This document shows positions 16,366 through 22,096 of a DNA stretch of 22,096 nt, in pieces (positions within the stretch are counted from its first letter, which is position 1; every line of letters starts with the position of its first letter). Origin of the DNA: a virus; the IMG/VR virus record IMGVR_UViG_3300026277_000001, positions 1 through 22,096 of that record. One strand, written 5' to 3'. Below the pieces are notes generated by a model. That model worked only from the letters and a program-made list of their open reading frames with translations, did not search any database and had not been told where the DNA came from. A program made the position numbers and the translations under genes.

Positions 16366-17166
16366 AAATTCCTCTCTTTCTGGAGATGCAGGCTGCTGGC
16401 CTGTACTCTCCTTACACTCCATTCCAAGGAATGAAGCTAGTCCATTGTGTGCATTTGCTAGATACTCTAGCGTCTTAGCGCTAAATTTCGCACCTACCTC
16501 AGTAATACCTAGAAACTTGAGTGCATCCGCACGTTCCATATTCTCAGGTGCGCATTCTAAACCTATTGCTTTAGCGAGATAGTTGTGAGTAGTTTCGAGA
16601 GATGGTAGATTTAATGCTTCATGAGGTTCTTTAAATTCTTCTATGAGTGAAGTATCTTTGAAAGTGAATATCTCAGTAAGGTCTTGAGGTTCCTTGGACT
16701 CGGAGACATACTCTACGCGTGCGTTGGGTATGCCAGGGGATGAGGTAAAGTCAATGCCAGTGAGACGGATATTCTCCCCGCCTACCATCGGGTATGGCTC
16801 GTCTTTGTCGATGTACATCTCTGCGTTAACAGCTCGTAGGGATTGCGACTTGATGTAGCCACCTTTCACAAGCTCTACAACCTCATGGCCCGCCTGGGTG
16901 TCCGGTACGTCAATCAGTGCAAACGCTTGGTTCCCTTCCTTGCCTATGGCTGCAATCTTGCCGACAATCTCATTGGTAGCATCCATGTATGCAGAGTCAT
17001 GTGAGAGGTAGACCGTAAGAGGTAGGGCATTAGTGTCACTGAGCTGTACTTGAGCAGCTTGCACAAGACGATTGACCGTCTTAGCAGGATATTTTCTGCC
17101 ATTCAGAGATGTGGCATCATCTTCTAGGAAGATAGACTTTACACGAGCTATGCGGTTTTCTGCCAT
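15832..17166 (-). CDS. Head maturation protease fused to scaffold domain
   Basis: 444 aa; ATG with GAGAGGT upstream. Residues about 1-155 form a prohead protease domain: 'RVKSIFLEDDATSLNGRKYP', 'PLTVYLSHDSAYMDATNEIV' (His56 as candidate catalytic residue), 'GGYIKSQSLRAVN' (Ser107 or Ser109 as candidate nucleophile) and 'LTGIDFTSSPGIPNARV', the family's usual ending. Residues about 265-365 are Glu/Gln/Lys-rich and coiled-coil-like, followed by a basic tail, a scaffold. Such proteins cut the scaffold and capsid arms during head maturation and are digested. It precedes the capsid gene by 1 base. Catalytic residues are inferred from spacing, not proven. Confidence 0.82.
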   Translation of the reverse strand: MAENRIARVKSIFLEDDATSLNGRKYPAKTVNRLVQAAQVQLSDTNALPLTVYLSHDSAYMDATNEIVGKIAAIGKEGNQAFALIDVPDTQAGHEVVELVKGGYIKSQSLRAVNAEMYIDKDEPYPMVGGENIRLTGIDFTSSPGIPNARVEYVSESKEPQDLTEIFTFKDTSLIEEFKEPHEALNLPSLETTHNYLAKAIGLECAPENMERADALKFLGITEVGAKFSAKTLEYLANAHNGLASFLGMECKESTGQQPASPEREEFMTPEEKAQLLEELKAALAERTTELPPPQVVQQELPKLTVEDAKKLLQESGHIIQDPKTPEQLMQEKLDQKFAEMQDSFATKLTEMQQKLAPRTFPQRKSMVEGSNSEEKPKKSYYRNGDYMKEQMKDYNTRLELLDRSRPKPEWYNAERVLKELEVELMGIMDAQHSFDGDIQIGGI

Positions 17167-17182
17167 TGGTACCTCTCGACAA

Positions 17183-17217
17183 TAAAAAAAAGAGCCAACA
17201 CCTTTCGATGTGGCTCT
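17183..17217 (-). terminator. Intrinsic terminator just ahead of the protease gene
   Basis: On the minus strand AGAGCCACA pairs with TGTTGGCTCT around a short TCGAAAGG loop (17217-17191) and is followed by eight T (17191-17184). The T-run ends 17 bases before the protease ATG, so any transcript that escapes it can start translation at once. The plus strand has no T-run after the hairpin, so the signal is directional. No promoter fits in the remaining 17 bases. Confidence 0.75.
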
Positions 17218-17244
17218 TGGCTCTTATGGCTCTTGGCTCTATGG
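17212..17244. repeat. GGCTCTT-type short tandem repeat
   Basis: Plus strand reads GGCTCTT GGCTCTTAT GGCTCTT GGCTCTATGG: four GGCTCT units in 32 bases. The outermost unit is the 3' arm of the terminator hairpin, so extra copies give alternative partners for its other arm AGAGCCA on the transcript. Function unknown. Confidence 0.7.
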
Positions 17245-17261
17245 TTACGTATTCAATTTAT

Positions 17262-17354
17262 TCCCGTCAGACAGGAATTGCACCCCTCTTCTCTCTACCT
17301 CCAATGGGTAGTCCATACGCGATAGAGAGCGTGCTACTGTTACACTACGACGGG
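17262..17354 (-). tRNA. tRNA-like element with enlarged anticodon region (identity unassigned)
   Basis: On the minus strand CCCGTCG (17354-17348) pairs with TGACGGG (17269-17263) as a 7-bp acceptor stem with one G-T pair. It is followed by TA and a good D-arm, GTGT-AACAGTA-GCAC. Near the 3' side is a T-arm-like hairpin with loop TGCAATT and a stem carrying one mismatch; the base after the acceptor is A, with no encoded CCA. Between them the stem CTCTC/GAGAG (extendable to CTCTCTATC/GGTAGAGAG) encloses 21-29 bases instead of a 7-base loop; alternative folds (for example CTACC-CATTGGA-GGTAG) exist. The anticodon is therefore not assignable. It may be a tRNA with an insertion, a decayed tRNA or an RNA signal that mimics one. 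Confidence 0.4.
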
Positions 17355-17373
17355 ATAGGTGGACTGATTGTCA

Positions 17374-17565
17374 TCAGTATAGCACACGTTGTTCTGATGT
17401 GCTAGCCTCTTGCTTCTCATCAAGCTCTGACCACAATCTATTGATCTCCTCACGCGATATGCTATGGTCTTCTTTGCATCCCTTGCAATATAAGTGTATA
17501 GAAGTTTGATCGATTATAGCAAGCTTACGATGCATCTTATTGCATGTGATAGCTTTTCTATTCAT
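17374..17565 (-). CDS. Small zinc-ribbon protein, Com-like
   Basis: 63 aa; the ATG overlaps the portal stop by 4 bases (ATGA) and a GGAAGGAAAG ribosome site precedes it. The pattern is 'ITCNKMHRKLA...LYCKGCKEDHSISREE', that is C-x3-H then C-x2-C with a KLA motif in between, similar in plan to Com-family zinc ribbons (phage Mu Com activates mom translation by binding mRNA). One of the usual four Cys is a His. The C-terminal third is helical and acidic. A metal-binding RNA/DNA-binding protein is plausible; the exact role is not known. Its stop lies 20 bases before the tRNA-like element. Confidence 0.65.
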   Translation of the reverse strand: MNRKAITCNKMHRKLAIIDQTSIHLYCKGCKEDHSISREEINRLWSELDEKQEASTSEQRVLY

Positions 17566-18059
17566 TCTTTCTTTCCTTCCACATCCAACGAATACGCGTA
17601 TCTCTCATCACCAATCGCCAGCCATAGCAGGTCAAAATTGAGATCTATGGCAGGGACTGTTTCAATGGGCATAGGATCACCAGATGGGATGTACGAGAGG
17701 GTTATGTGAGGTGTATAGCCGTGCTCAGCATTCGGAGGGTAGCCAGCCTCTTGTAGGACCTTTACCAGCCCTTGACGCCATTCTGACAGCCCTGGTGCAT
17801 CCACTGAAGCATAGACGGGAGTAGGCTCCCCATCGGGTACTGAGGTGAACCGGCCTATGCCAGATATCCGGGCCTGTAGAGCAGGTGCGTTCTTGGCATA
17901 GGATGATACAGCCTGCTTCAGTTTGTCGGTATCCCCCAGTTGGGCCTTGTCTCCCAGGAAAGCAAGGGTCATGTGAAGATCATCGATCAACTCACCAGTG
18001 GGAAGTACCAAGGCCCGGGCCTCGCTTGGCTTGAGGAAGAAACCAGCCATCACACCAGT
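17562..18059 (-). other. 2H phosphoesterase domain at the portal C-terminus
   Basis: Codons for residues about 567-731 of the portal polypeptide. The domain opens with 'TGVMAGFFLKPSEA', carries the first HxT as H595-M-T597 in 'DDLHMTLAFLGD' and the second as H684-I-T686 in 'HGYTPHITLSYI', 89 residues apart. That is the full signature of the 2'-5' RNA ligase/2H phosphoesterase superfamily; both His and both Thr are present, so activity is likely. Confidence 0.85.
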
Positions 18060-19757
18060 CCAGTTTGCCTCTTGCATCTGACGTTCTAGCCAAATGGTTT
18101 CAGCTATGCAGGCATTCATAGCTGCTTCACGCTGCGCAGGGAGTCGGAAAGCATGGCTCAAAAGATACGCAGGATCATACTCTGATGGCATGTGACGAAA
18201 TTTGCGCATATTCTCATCCCTCTCTTTCGGCTTCTTATCCTTCTCAGGAGGTTGCTTATCCTGTGGTGGCTGGTCTTTGTTACCCTGATCATCAGGGTTA
18301 TTCTGGTCACCCTGCGCAAGACGTTGCATAGCCTGTTGAGCACCTTGCAGGGATAGCTCGGCCTGTTGTGTCTGCTCTTGCTCTAAGGTTGCCAGCCGTG
18401 CCACAGGGGTGATGACATTGCCAGTGGTGACAGTTGGTACATCGCCACCTGGAATAGAGACGCGCCCACGTTCTTGACGTGCCTCATCTCTGGTGAGCGT
18501 TCCGTTGCCGATCTCTTTATTCTCAATTTCCGCAATGTCTTTATCATCCCTGTAGTCGGCATGTCTGGTCTTGACCTTCCAGTCCTCTACACCTAGCCCC
18601 GTCTTCACTGCTCTATAATTCAGCTTCTCAAGTATCCTATTCTCTAGTGGTATAACCTTATTGTAGATAAAAGATTTATTCTGGCTCTCGCCTGTACCAC
18701 CGCCTATATTGCCACTTTCAATGATACCCAACATAGCAGGTGGCACCCCATAGACGACCAATGCTCTATCACGCTGGTTATCCTGACTCTTGTCAAAATC
18801 AAGCTCAATAGAACCTTTGCCATATTCGTGTATCTCACTCCCCCCATACATGACAGGTGGAATATGCGCGTTTTCTATACCTGTGTAATTCTCTTTATAC
18901 CATTTAATATACCTACTTGCATCATCCTCATCTGAGTCGTCTCCCATACCTACCCAATATGAAGGCTTGCCCCCTTGCCTAAAGAACTTTTCACCCCATG
19001 TCACCATTGATCGATCTAAGAACACCGGGTCCTTCAGCTTTTCAATGGGGGAGAGAGCTTTCTTTTTTGACTTGGGGTCTGGTAGCCACCATCTGATAAT
19101 CTCGCGAGGCTCAAATCTCACAACCTCGGTACTCTTCTCCAGGCGTTGGGTATAGCCAGTGATAACGCCATGCTGGTCAAAGTGTGTGGTCATGGTTATC
19201 GAGTCTACTGTGTAGAGGTTCGCTACAAGACCATCAGGGCCATATGTCATCTCAGCAAAGGCTTCACCAAAGATAAGTAAATCAGTTGCAATTGAGTTGA
19301 AAAACTGTAAAAAGTCTTCTTCTATGTCTTCAAAGTTAAATAATTGCTTTACTCTCGCCTCATTTTTAGGATTGCCTTTACCCTGCTCAATCTCAATAGT
19401 CTCCCAGCCACCGGATATCATGCGCTCAGCAGTCGTGTCTACGCAGCCTGAAACCCACTGGTTTCCACAATAGACCAGGTAGCATGTCTCTTTCTTCTGC
19501 CGATCATCTTGCGATCCCTCACGTATGAGACCAAAAGAGGTGTCATCCCATGCCATGGAGAGGTTCTTTGGCCCCCTGGGCTGTGGAACTTTCGTACTGC
19601 GCTTCGATGCTGCTTCTAGATTGATAATGCCCACGTTACGCTCGTATAGCTCTGAGGTGTGGGAATTGGGAGGATAGTTAGGTGCCTGGAATGGACGTTC
19701 TATCACACGGGAACGCCGCTTAGGGATGCGTATCCAGTTGGGGAAGTTGATTGCCAT
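17562..19757 (-). CDS. Portal protein fused to 2H phosphoesterase domain
   Basis: 731 aa in one uninterrupted frame. Residues about 60-430 match phage portal proteins: 'VSGCVDTTAERMISGGW', 'FNSIATDLLIFGEAFAEM', 'VRFEPREIIRWWLPDP', 'VYGVPPAMLGIIES', 'SFIYNKVIPLENRILEKLN'. Portals form the 12-fold ring through which DNA enters and leaves. Residues about 440-510 are Gln/Pro/Lys/Asp-rich and probably disordered. Residues 511-566 are helical. Residues 567-731 are the 2H domain with both HxT motifs. Usual portals are about 400-550 aa, so this is a true C-terminal addition. No frameshift is seen. ATG follows the previous stop by one base. The ring therefore could carry an array of phosphoesterase domains. 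Confidence 0.85.
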   Translation of the reverse strand: MAINFPNWIRIPKRRSRVIERPFQAPNYPPNSHTSELYERNVGIINLEAASKRSTKVPQPRGPKNLSMAWDDTSFGLIREGSQDDRQKKETCYLVYCGNQWVSGCVDTTAERMISGGWETIEIEQGKGNPKNEARVKQLFNFEDIEEDFLQFFNSIATDLLIFGEAFAEMTYGPDGLVANLYTVDSITMTTHFDQHGVITGYTQRLEKSTEVVRFEPREIIRWWLPDPKSKKKALSPIEKLKDPVFLDRSMVTWGEKFFRQGGKPSYWVGMGDDSDEDDASRYIKWYKENYTGIENAHIPPVMYGGSEIHEYGKGSIELDFDKSQDNQRDRALVVYGVPPAMLGIIESGNIGGGTGESQNKSFIYNKVIPLENRILEKLNYRAVKTGLGVEDWKVKTRHADYRDDKDIAEIENKEIGNGTLTRDEARQERGRVSIPGGDVPTVTTGNVITPVARLATLEQEQTQQAELSLQGAQQAMQRLAQGDQNNPDDQGNKDQPPQDKQPPEKDKKPKERDENMRKFRHMPSEYDPAYLLSHAFRLPAQREAAMNACIAETIWLERQMQEANWTGVMAGFFLKPSEARALVLPTGELIDDLHMTLAFLGDKAQLGDTDKLKQAVSSYAKNAPALQARISGIGRFTSVPDGEPTPVYASVDAPGLSEWRQGLVKVLQEAGYPPNAEHGYTPHITLSYIPSGDPMPIETVPAIDLNFDLLWLAIGDERYAYSLDVEGKKE

Positions 19758-19758
19758 G

Positions 19759-20211
19759 TTACTCTTGCTCCTTTGCCAGTTGCTCCAATCTAGAACGCTC
19801 TTGCTCTAACCACTTCAGAAGCGAAAGAGCTTGTTTAGGCGTAAGTACTGCTGTATCATCCATATAGTACTTAGCATCTGATTTGCATTCAATCCATATA
19901 GTAGTACATATGTAGCTTGTTGCATAACTAACCTCATAGTCGCCTTTTTCGTCAATCTTTCCATCATGTATCTTACTCACCAGCTCATCTAATTCTTTTG
20001 CCATATGATCTTCAGTAAAGTACTGAATAACACGTGTATCATACGTTGCTAGTACCTTGCCGTCCTTTTTCACATCGATCAAGTGTACTGTGTAGGGATA
20101 GGCCACGTCATGCCTACGAGCAGTATGCTGATATGCTGAGAGACCTCGCTCGCCAAGCATTGCTATGAATCTCTCTGGTGTTAGATCTTCCTCTTGTTGT
20201 TCTATCTCCAT
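19759..20211 (-). CDS. Hypothetical protein between terminase and portal, 150 aa
   Basis: The ATG overlaps the terminase end by 10 bases, with GAGGATGA upstream. Acidic ends flank a mixed body: 'LTPERFIAMLGERGLSAYQH', 'YTVHLIDVKKDGKVLATYDT', 'VSYATSYICTTIWIECKSDA' and a helical end 'LSLLKWLEQERSRLEQLAK'. No known domain is recognised, and no membrane segment or signal peptide is visible. The place suggests a packaging or early head role; function unknown. Confidence 0.7.
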   Translation of the reverse strand: MEIEQQEEDLTPERFIAMLGERGLSAYQHTARRHDVAYPYTVHLIDVKKDGKVLATYDTRVIQYFTEDHMAKELDELVSKIHDGKIDEKGDYEVSYATSYICTTIWIECKSDAKYYMDDTAVLTPKQALSLLKWLEQERSRLEQLAKEQE

Positions 20212-21737
20212 GCTAGTTCATCCTCCTCTTCATACTGTTGCTTCTCTTTCTCTTCTTCAGTTTGCTTATCGACTACCATACCACCTACACTGCGAGGCAT
20301 GCCCAACTCTTCACAAGCCATTGATGCATTATCCACCTGATCATCATTCGCACCCAAGGGGAATAACAGAAGCTCATCCTCCCATTCATGTAACCATGAT
20401 GCCTGTTTGGGGTGGAACACCTTACTTGACTCGTAGTAGACAGCAGCCGTTGTAGCACGTGCCACCTTGTCCTTGACTGGCTTGTATTCCTTGACGGGTA
20501 AGCCTTGCCTACGAAGCTGCTGGACAAGGGCTAGCTGGTAGGCTACAGTCTCAATTTTTATGAAGCTGGGACGATATCGTTGGTAGAGCACAGATGATTG
20601 CTGTTGCTGAGCAGGGTTATCCAAGCGGTCACGAAGTCGGCCTATGAGGAGCAAGTCACGATCTGGTGTCACAGCCCAGATGCACATCACGGTGTAATCT
20701 GCGGTTTGCTTAGTCGAGATAGCCAGGTCCTCAGTCATGAACAGCCAGCAATTCTTGATCAGGAACCGCTTGATACCAGTGTCAGTTTCTAGCTGATAAT
20801 AATCATTCTCAGTTGTGAAATAGCGGAACCATTGCTTTTTGAATTGCCCGCCCCCAGCGGGTACCGGGCGCTGCTGAAAAAGTCCTGCATAGCCCATACT
20901 TCCAAGTTGCTTTTTGAACCTTGTAAGGATGCTCTCATTAAAACGCGCTTTCCACAGTAGTTCACCCTCTTCTTTACGGGGATCTTCCCATCCAAGGGTA
21001 GTTGAACACCTGCTTGATGCTTCGAATTCTGCAGGCAAGTTTAAATGTTCCCAGCCACCTAGCTCAAGAATATGACCTGACACGTCTTGTGAGTGAATAC
21101 GGTGCCCTACTACAACCATCGCGCCCGTTTGTTGATCATTCAACCGTGTTGACCAGGTATTATCAAACCAATCTATAGCTGCTTCTCTTTTTGCATCAGA
21201 CTCTTTTTCATCTATATTGTGTGCATCATCTAGTATTAATATATCTCCGCCTTCACCCGTTGTGCTTGAGCCAACAGATGTAGCCATTCGATAGCCTAGT
21301 TGACTGGTTTCAAACTTTGTTTTTGCATCCTGATCTTTTGTAAGATGTAAGCGCCACCCATAGCGCGATTGAAACCAGGGAGACTTGATAGCTCGGCGTG
21401 TCTTGAGGTTATCGCGTGTTGCCAGATTCATGGCATAGGAACCACACAACAGACGTGTAGCAGGATTGTTGAGGAGAAGCCAAACAGACCATAGAACACT
21501 AATGAGAGACGATTTCCCATGGCGAGGTGGCATGTTGACCAGTAACCGGGTGATATTCCCTCGGCTCACAGCCTCTAGATGCTCAGCAATCGCTTCCAGG
21601 TGCCAACCCGGGGTGAATGGGCGACCCGGTTCAATTACTGGCCATGCCATAGTAACGAACTGCTTGAAGCTGAAACGTGCGTTCTCAGCATCGAACTCTT
21701 CTAGGGGGCTAAGGTCCTTTACTAGCATCATAACCAT
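20202..21737 (-). CDS. terL: Terminase large subunit
   Basis: 511 aa, the typical length. N-terminal ATPase: 'LLVNMPPRHGKSSLISVLWS' holds the Walker A variant (Lys75), and 'GEGGDILILDDAHNIDEKES' holds Walker B (Asp170/Asp171). Further motor signatures are 'GSYAMNLATRDNLKTRR' and 'VVGHRIHSQD'. C-terminal RNase-H-like nuclease: 'LFMTEDLAISTKQTADYTVM' with its first Asp, 'FIKIETVAYQLALVQQLRRQ' and the closing 'FPLGANDDQVDNASMACEEL' with an acidic pair. It pumps DNA into the head and cuts concatemers. The ATG overlaps the upstream stop (TAATG). Confidence 0.93.
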   Translation of the reverse strand: MVMMLVKDLSPLEEFDAENARFSFKQFVTMAWPVIEPGRPFTPGWHLEAIAEHLEAVSRGNITRLLVNMPPRHGKSSLISVLWSVWLLLNNPATRLLCGSYAMNLATRDNLKTRRAIKSPWFQSRYGWRLHLTKDQDAKTKFETSQLGYRMATSVGSSTTGEGGDILILDDAHNIDEKESDAKREAAIDWFDNTWSTRLNDQQTGAMVVVGHRIHSQDVSGHILELGGWEHLNLPAEFEASSRCSTTLGWEDPRKEEGELLWKARFNESILTRFKKQLGSMGYAGLFQQRPVPAGGGQFKKQWFRYFTTENDYYQLETDTGIKRFLIKNCWLFMTEDLAISTKQTADYTVMCIWAVTPDRDLLLIGRLRDRLDNPAQQQQSSVLYQRYRPSFIKIETVAYQLALVQQLRRQGLPVKEYKPVKDKVARATTAAVYYESSKVFHPKQASWLHEWEDELLLFPLGANDDQVDNASMACEELGMPRSVGGMVVDKQTEEEKEKQQYEEEDELAWR

Positions 21738-22096
21738 TATCCTGCCCTCTCTTTTGTCTGCTGATCTTCTACGAGAGCAAGACGGATCTTTGCACGGGTC
21801 TCAGGAGAAATCTTGCCTACTGGGATAACCATGCCTTCAGGTTGCTCTTGCGGATCTTCTTTTGGAGCTGATTGAAGGACTTTCACATATTGGGCTAATG
21901 CATCAGAAAGTAATTTATGGTCTTTAATCTCTAGTATTTGATCTGATTGGAGATGTTGAGCAAGCTGGGATAATCCAACACGGGCAATAGTTACAGCGTC
22001 AGCAGGAATAGGAAACCGTAGGGGGGTACCTGGTCGGTCGGTCAGTGGTCGGTCAGTGGTCGGTCGGTCAGCAGATGGGCGTTCCCAATTCTCTTT
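21737..22096 (-). CDS. Probable terminase small subunit, C-terminal part (cut by window edge)
   Basis: An open frame enters from the window edge and ends at TAA 21739-21737, overlapping the large-terminase ATG by one base. The visible 119 codons give 'KENWERPSADRPTTDRPLTD', a Pro/Arg/Asp-rich repeat region, then helical 'ARVGLSQLAQHLQSDQILEI', 'LSDALAQYVKVLQSAP' and 'SPETRAKIRLALVEDQQ'. The gene immediately ahead of terL is usually terS. No helix-turn-helix is visible because the N-terminus is missing, so this is a call from place. The repeats make its linker unusual. Confidence 0.5.
   Translation of the reverse strand, partial: KENWERPSADRPTTDRPLTDRPGTPLRFPIPADAVTIARVGLSQLAQHLQSDQILEIKDHKLLSDALAQYVKVLQSAPKEDPQEQPEGMVIPVGKISPETRAKIRLALVEDQQTKERAG
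22031..22071. repeat. GGTC-rich direct repeats in the small-terminase frame
   Basis: Plus strand TGGTCGGTCGGTCAG (22031-22045), TGGTCGGTCAG (22046-22056), TGGTCGGTCGGTCAG (22057-22071). Three tandem units of 15, 11 and 15 bases share TGGTCGGTC...AG. They encode DRPTT DRPLT DRP-type peptide on the minus strand. The 11-base middle unit shifts the phase between units but leaves the frame open. Confidence 0.85.

Noticed and set aside
17262-17354. tRNA-like element as phage attachment site
   Set aside because: It lies inside the structural operon, with no integrase and no repeat of its 3' end seen in the window.
638-21828. Many plus-strand open frames of 60-160 codons
   Set aside because: All lie opposite strong minus-strand genes, lack coherent protein families and lack a tight chain of ribosome sites.
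1-22096. CRISPR array, IS element or defence gene island
   Set aside because: No regularly spaced repeats, no transposase and no gene outside virion assembly were seen.

Overview
The window is one uninterrupted block of virion-structure genes from a tailed bacteriophage or prophage of siphovirus type. I base that on a tape-measure protein, a frameshifted tail-assembly chaperone, a tail-tube-like major tail protein, and no sheath gene. All 20 or so genes lie on the minus strand, so the transcribed order runs from high to low coordinates. Most neighbours overlap by 1-11 bases or are separated by fewer than 20, and most starts carry an AGGAG/GAGGT-type ribosome site, as expected for a bacterial host. 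The host cannot be named from this sequence. No integrase, lysis, replication or host gene is visible, so lytic virus and prophage cannot be told apart.

Layout in transcription order. Packaging and head: the 3' end of a probable small terminase (22096-21737), large terminase (21737-20202), an unknown 150-aa protein (20211-19759), a portal fused to a C-terminal 2H phosphoesterase domain (19757-17562), and a small zinc-ribbon protein (17565-17374). A short non-coding spacer (17373-17167) holds a tRNA-like element, a GGCTCTT-type tandem repeat and an intrinsic terminator. Then come the head protease with a probable nested scaffold start (17166-15832), the major capsid protein with a fibronectin-III-like insert (15830-14388), a 90-aa protein and a possible capsid decoration protein. 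Neck: head-tail connector (13524-12607), a beta-helix tailspike (12515-10587) lodged among the neck genes, a stopper-like protein, an HK97-gp10-like protein, an 86-aa protein and a tail-terminator-like protein (TTG start). Tail: two small proteins, the major tail protein with a duplicated beta domain (8672-6951), the tail chaperone G and its -1 frameshift product GT (slippery TTTTTTG at 6523-6517), the tape measure (6312-2890), a baseplate-hub/tail-tip protein with a carbohydrate-binding-like insert (2893-731), a 199-aa tail-tip protein (738-139) and the start of another tail protein (128-1).

The genes form a full assembly line: terminase and portal load DNA, protease/scaffold/capsid make the shell, connector and stopper close it, and chaperone plus tape measure build the tail that ends in hub and tip proteins. 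The most unusual points are the 2H phosphoesterase joined to the portal (same catalytic signature as the anti-CBASS enzyme Acb1), the terminator and tRNA-like element placed inside the head operon just ahead of the protease gene, the nested scaffold start, the tailspike among neck genes, and the many Ig-like, FN3-like and sugar-binding-like modules inserted into virion proteins.
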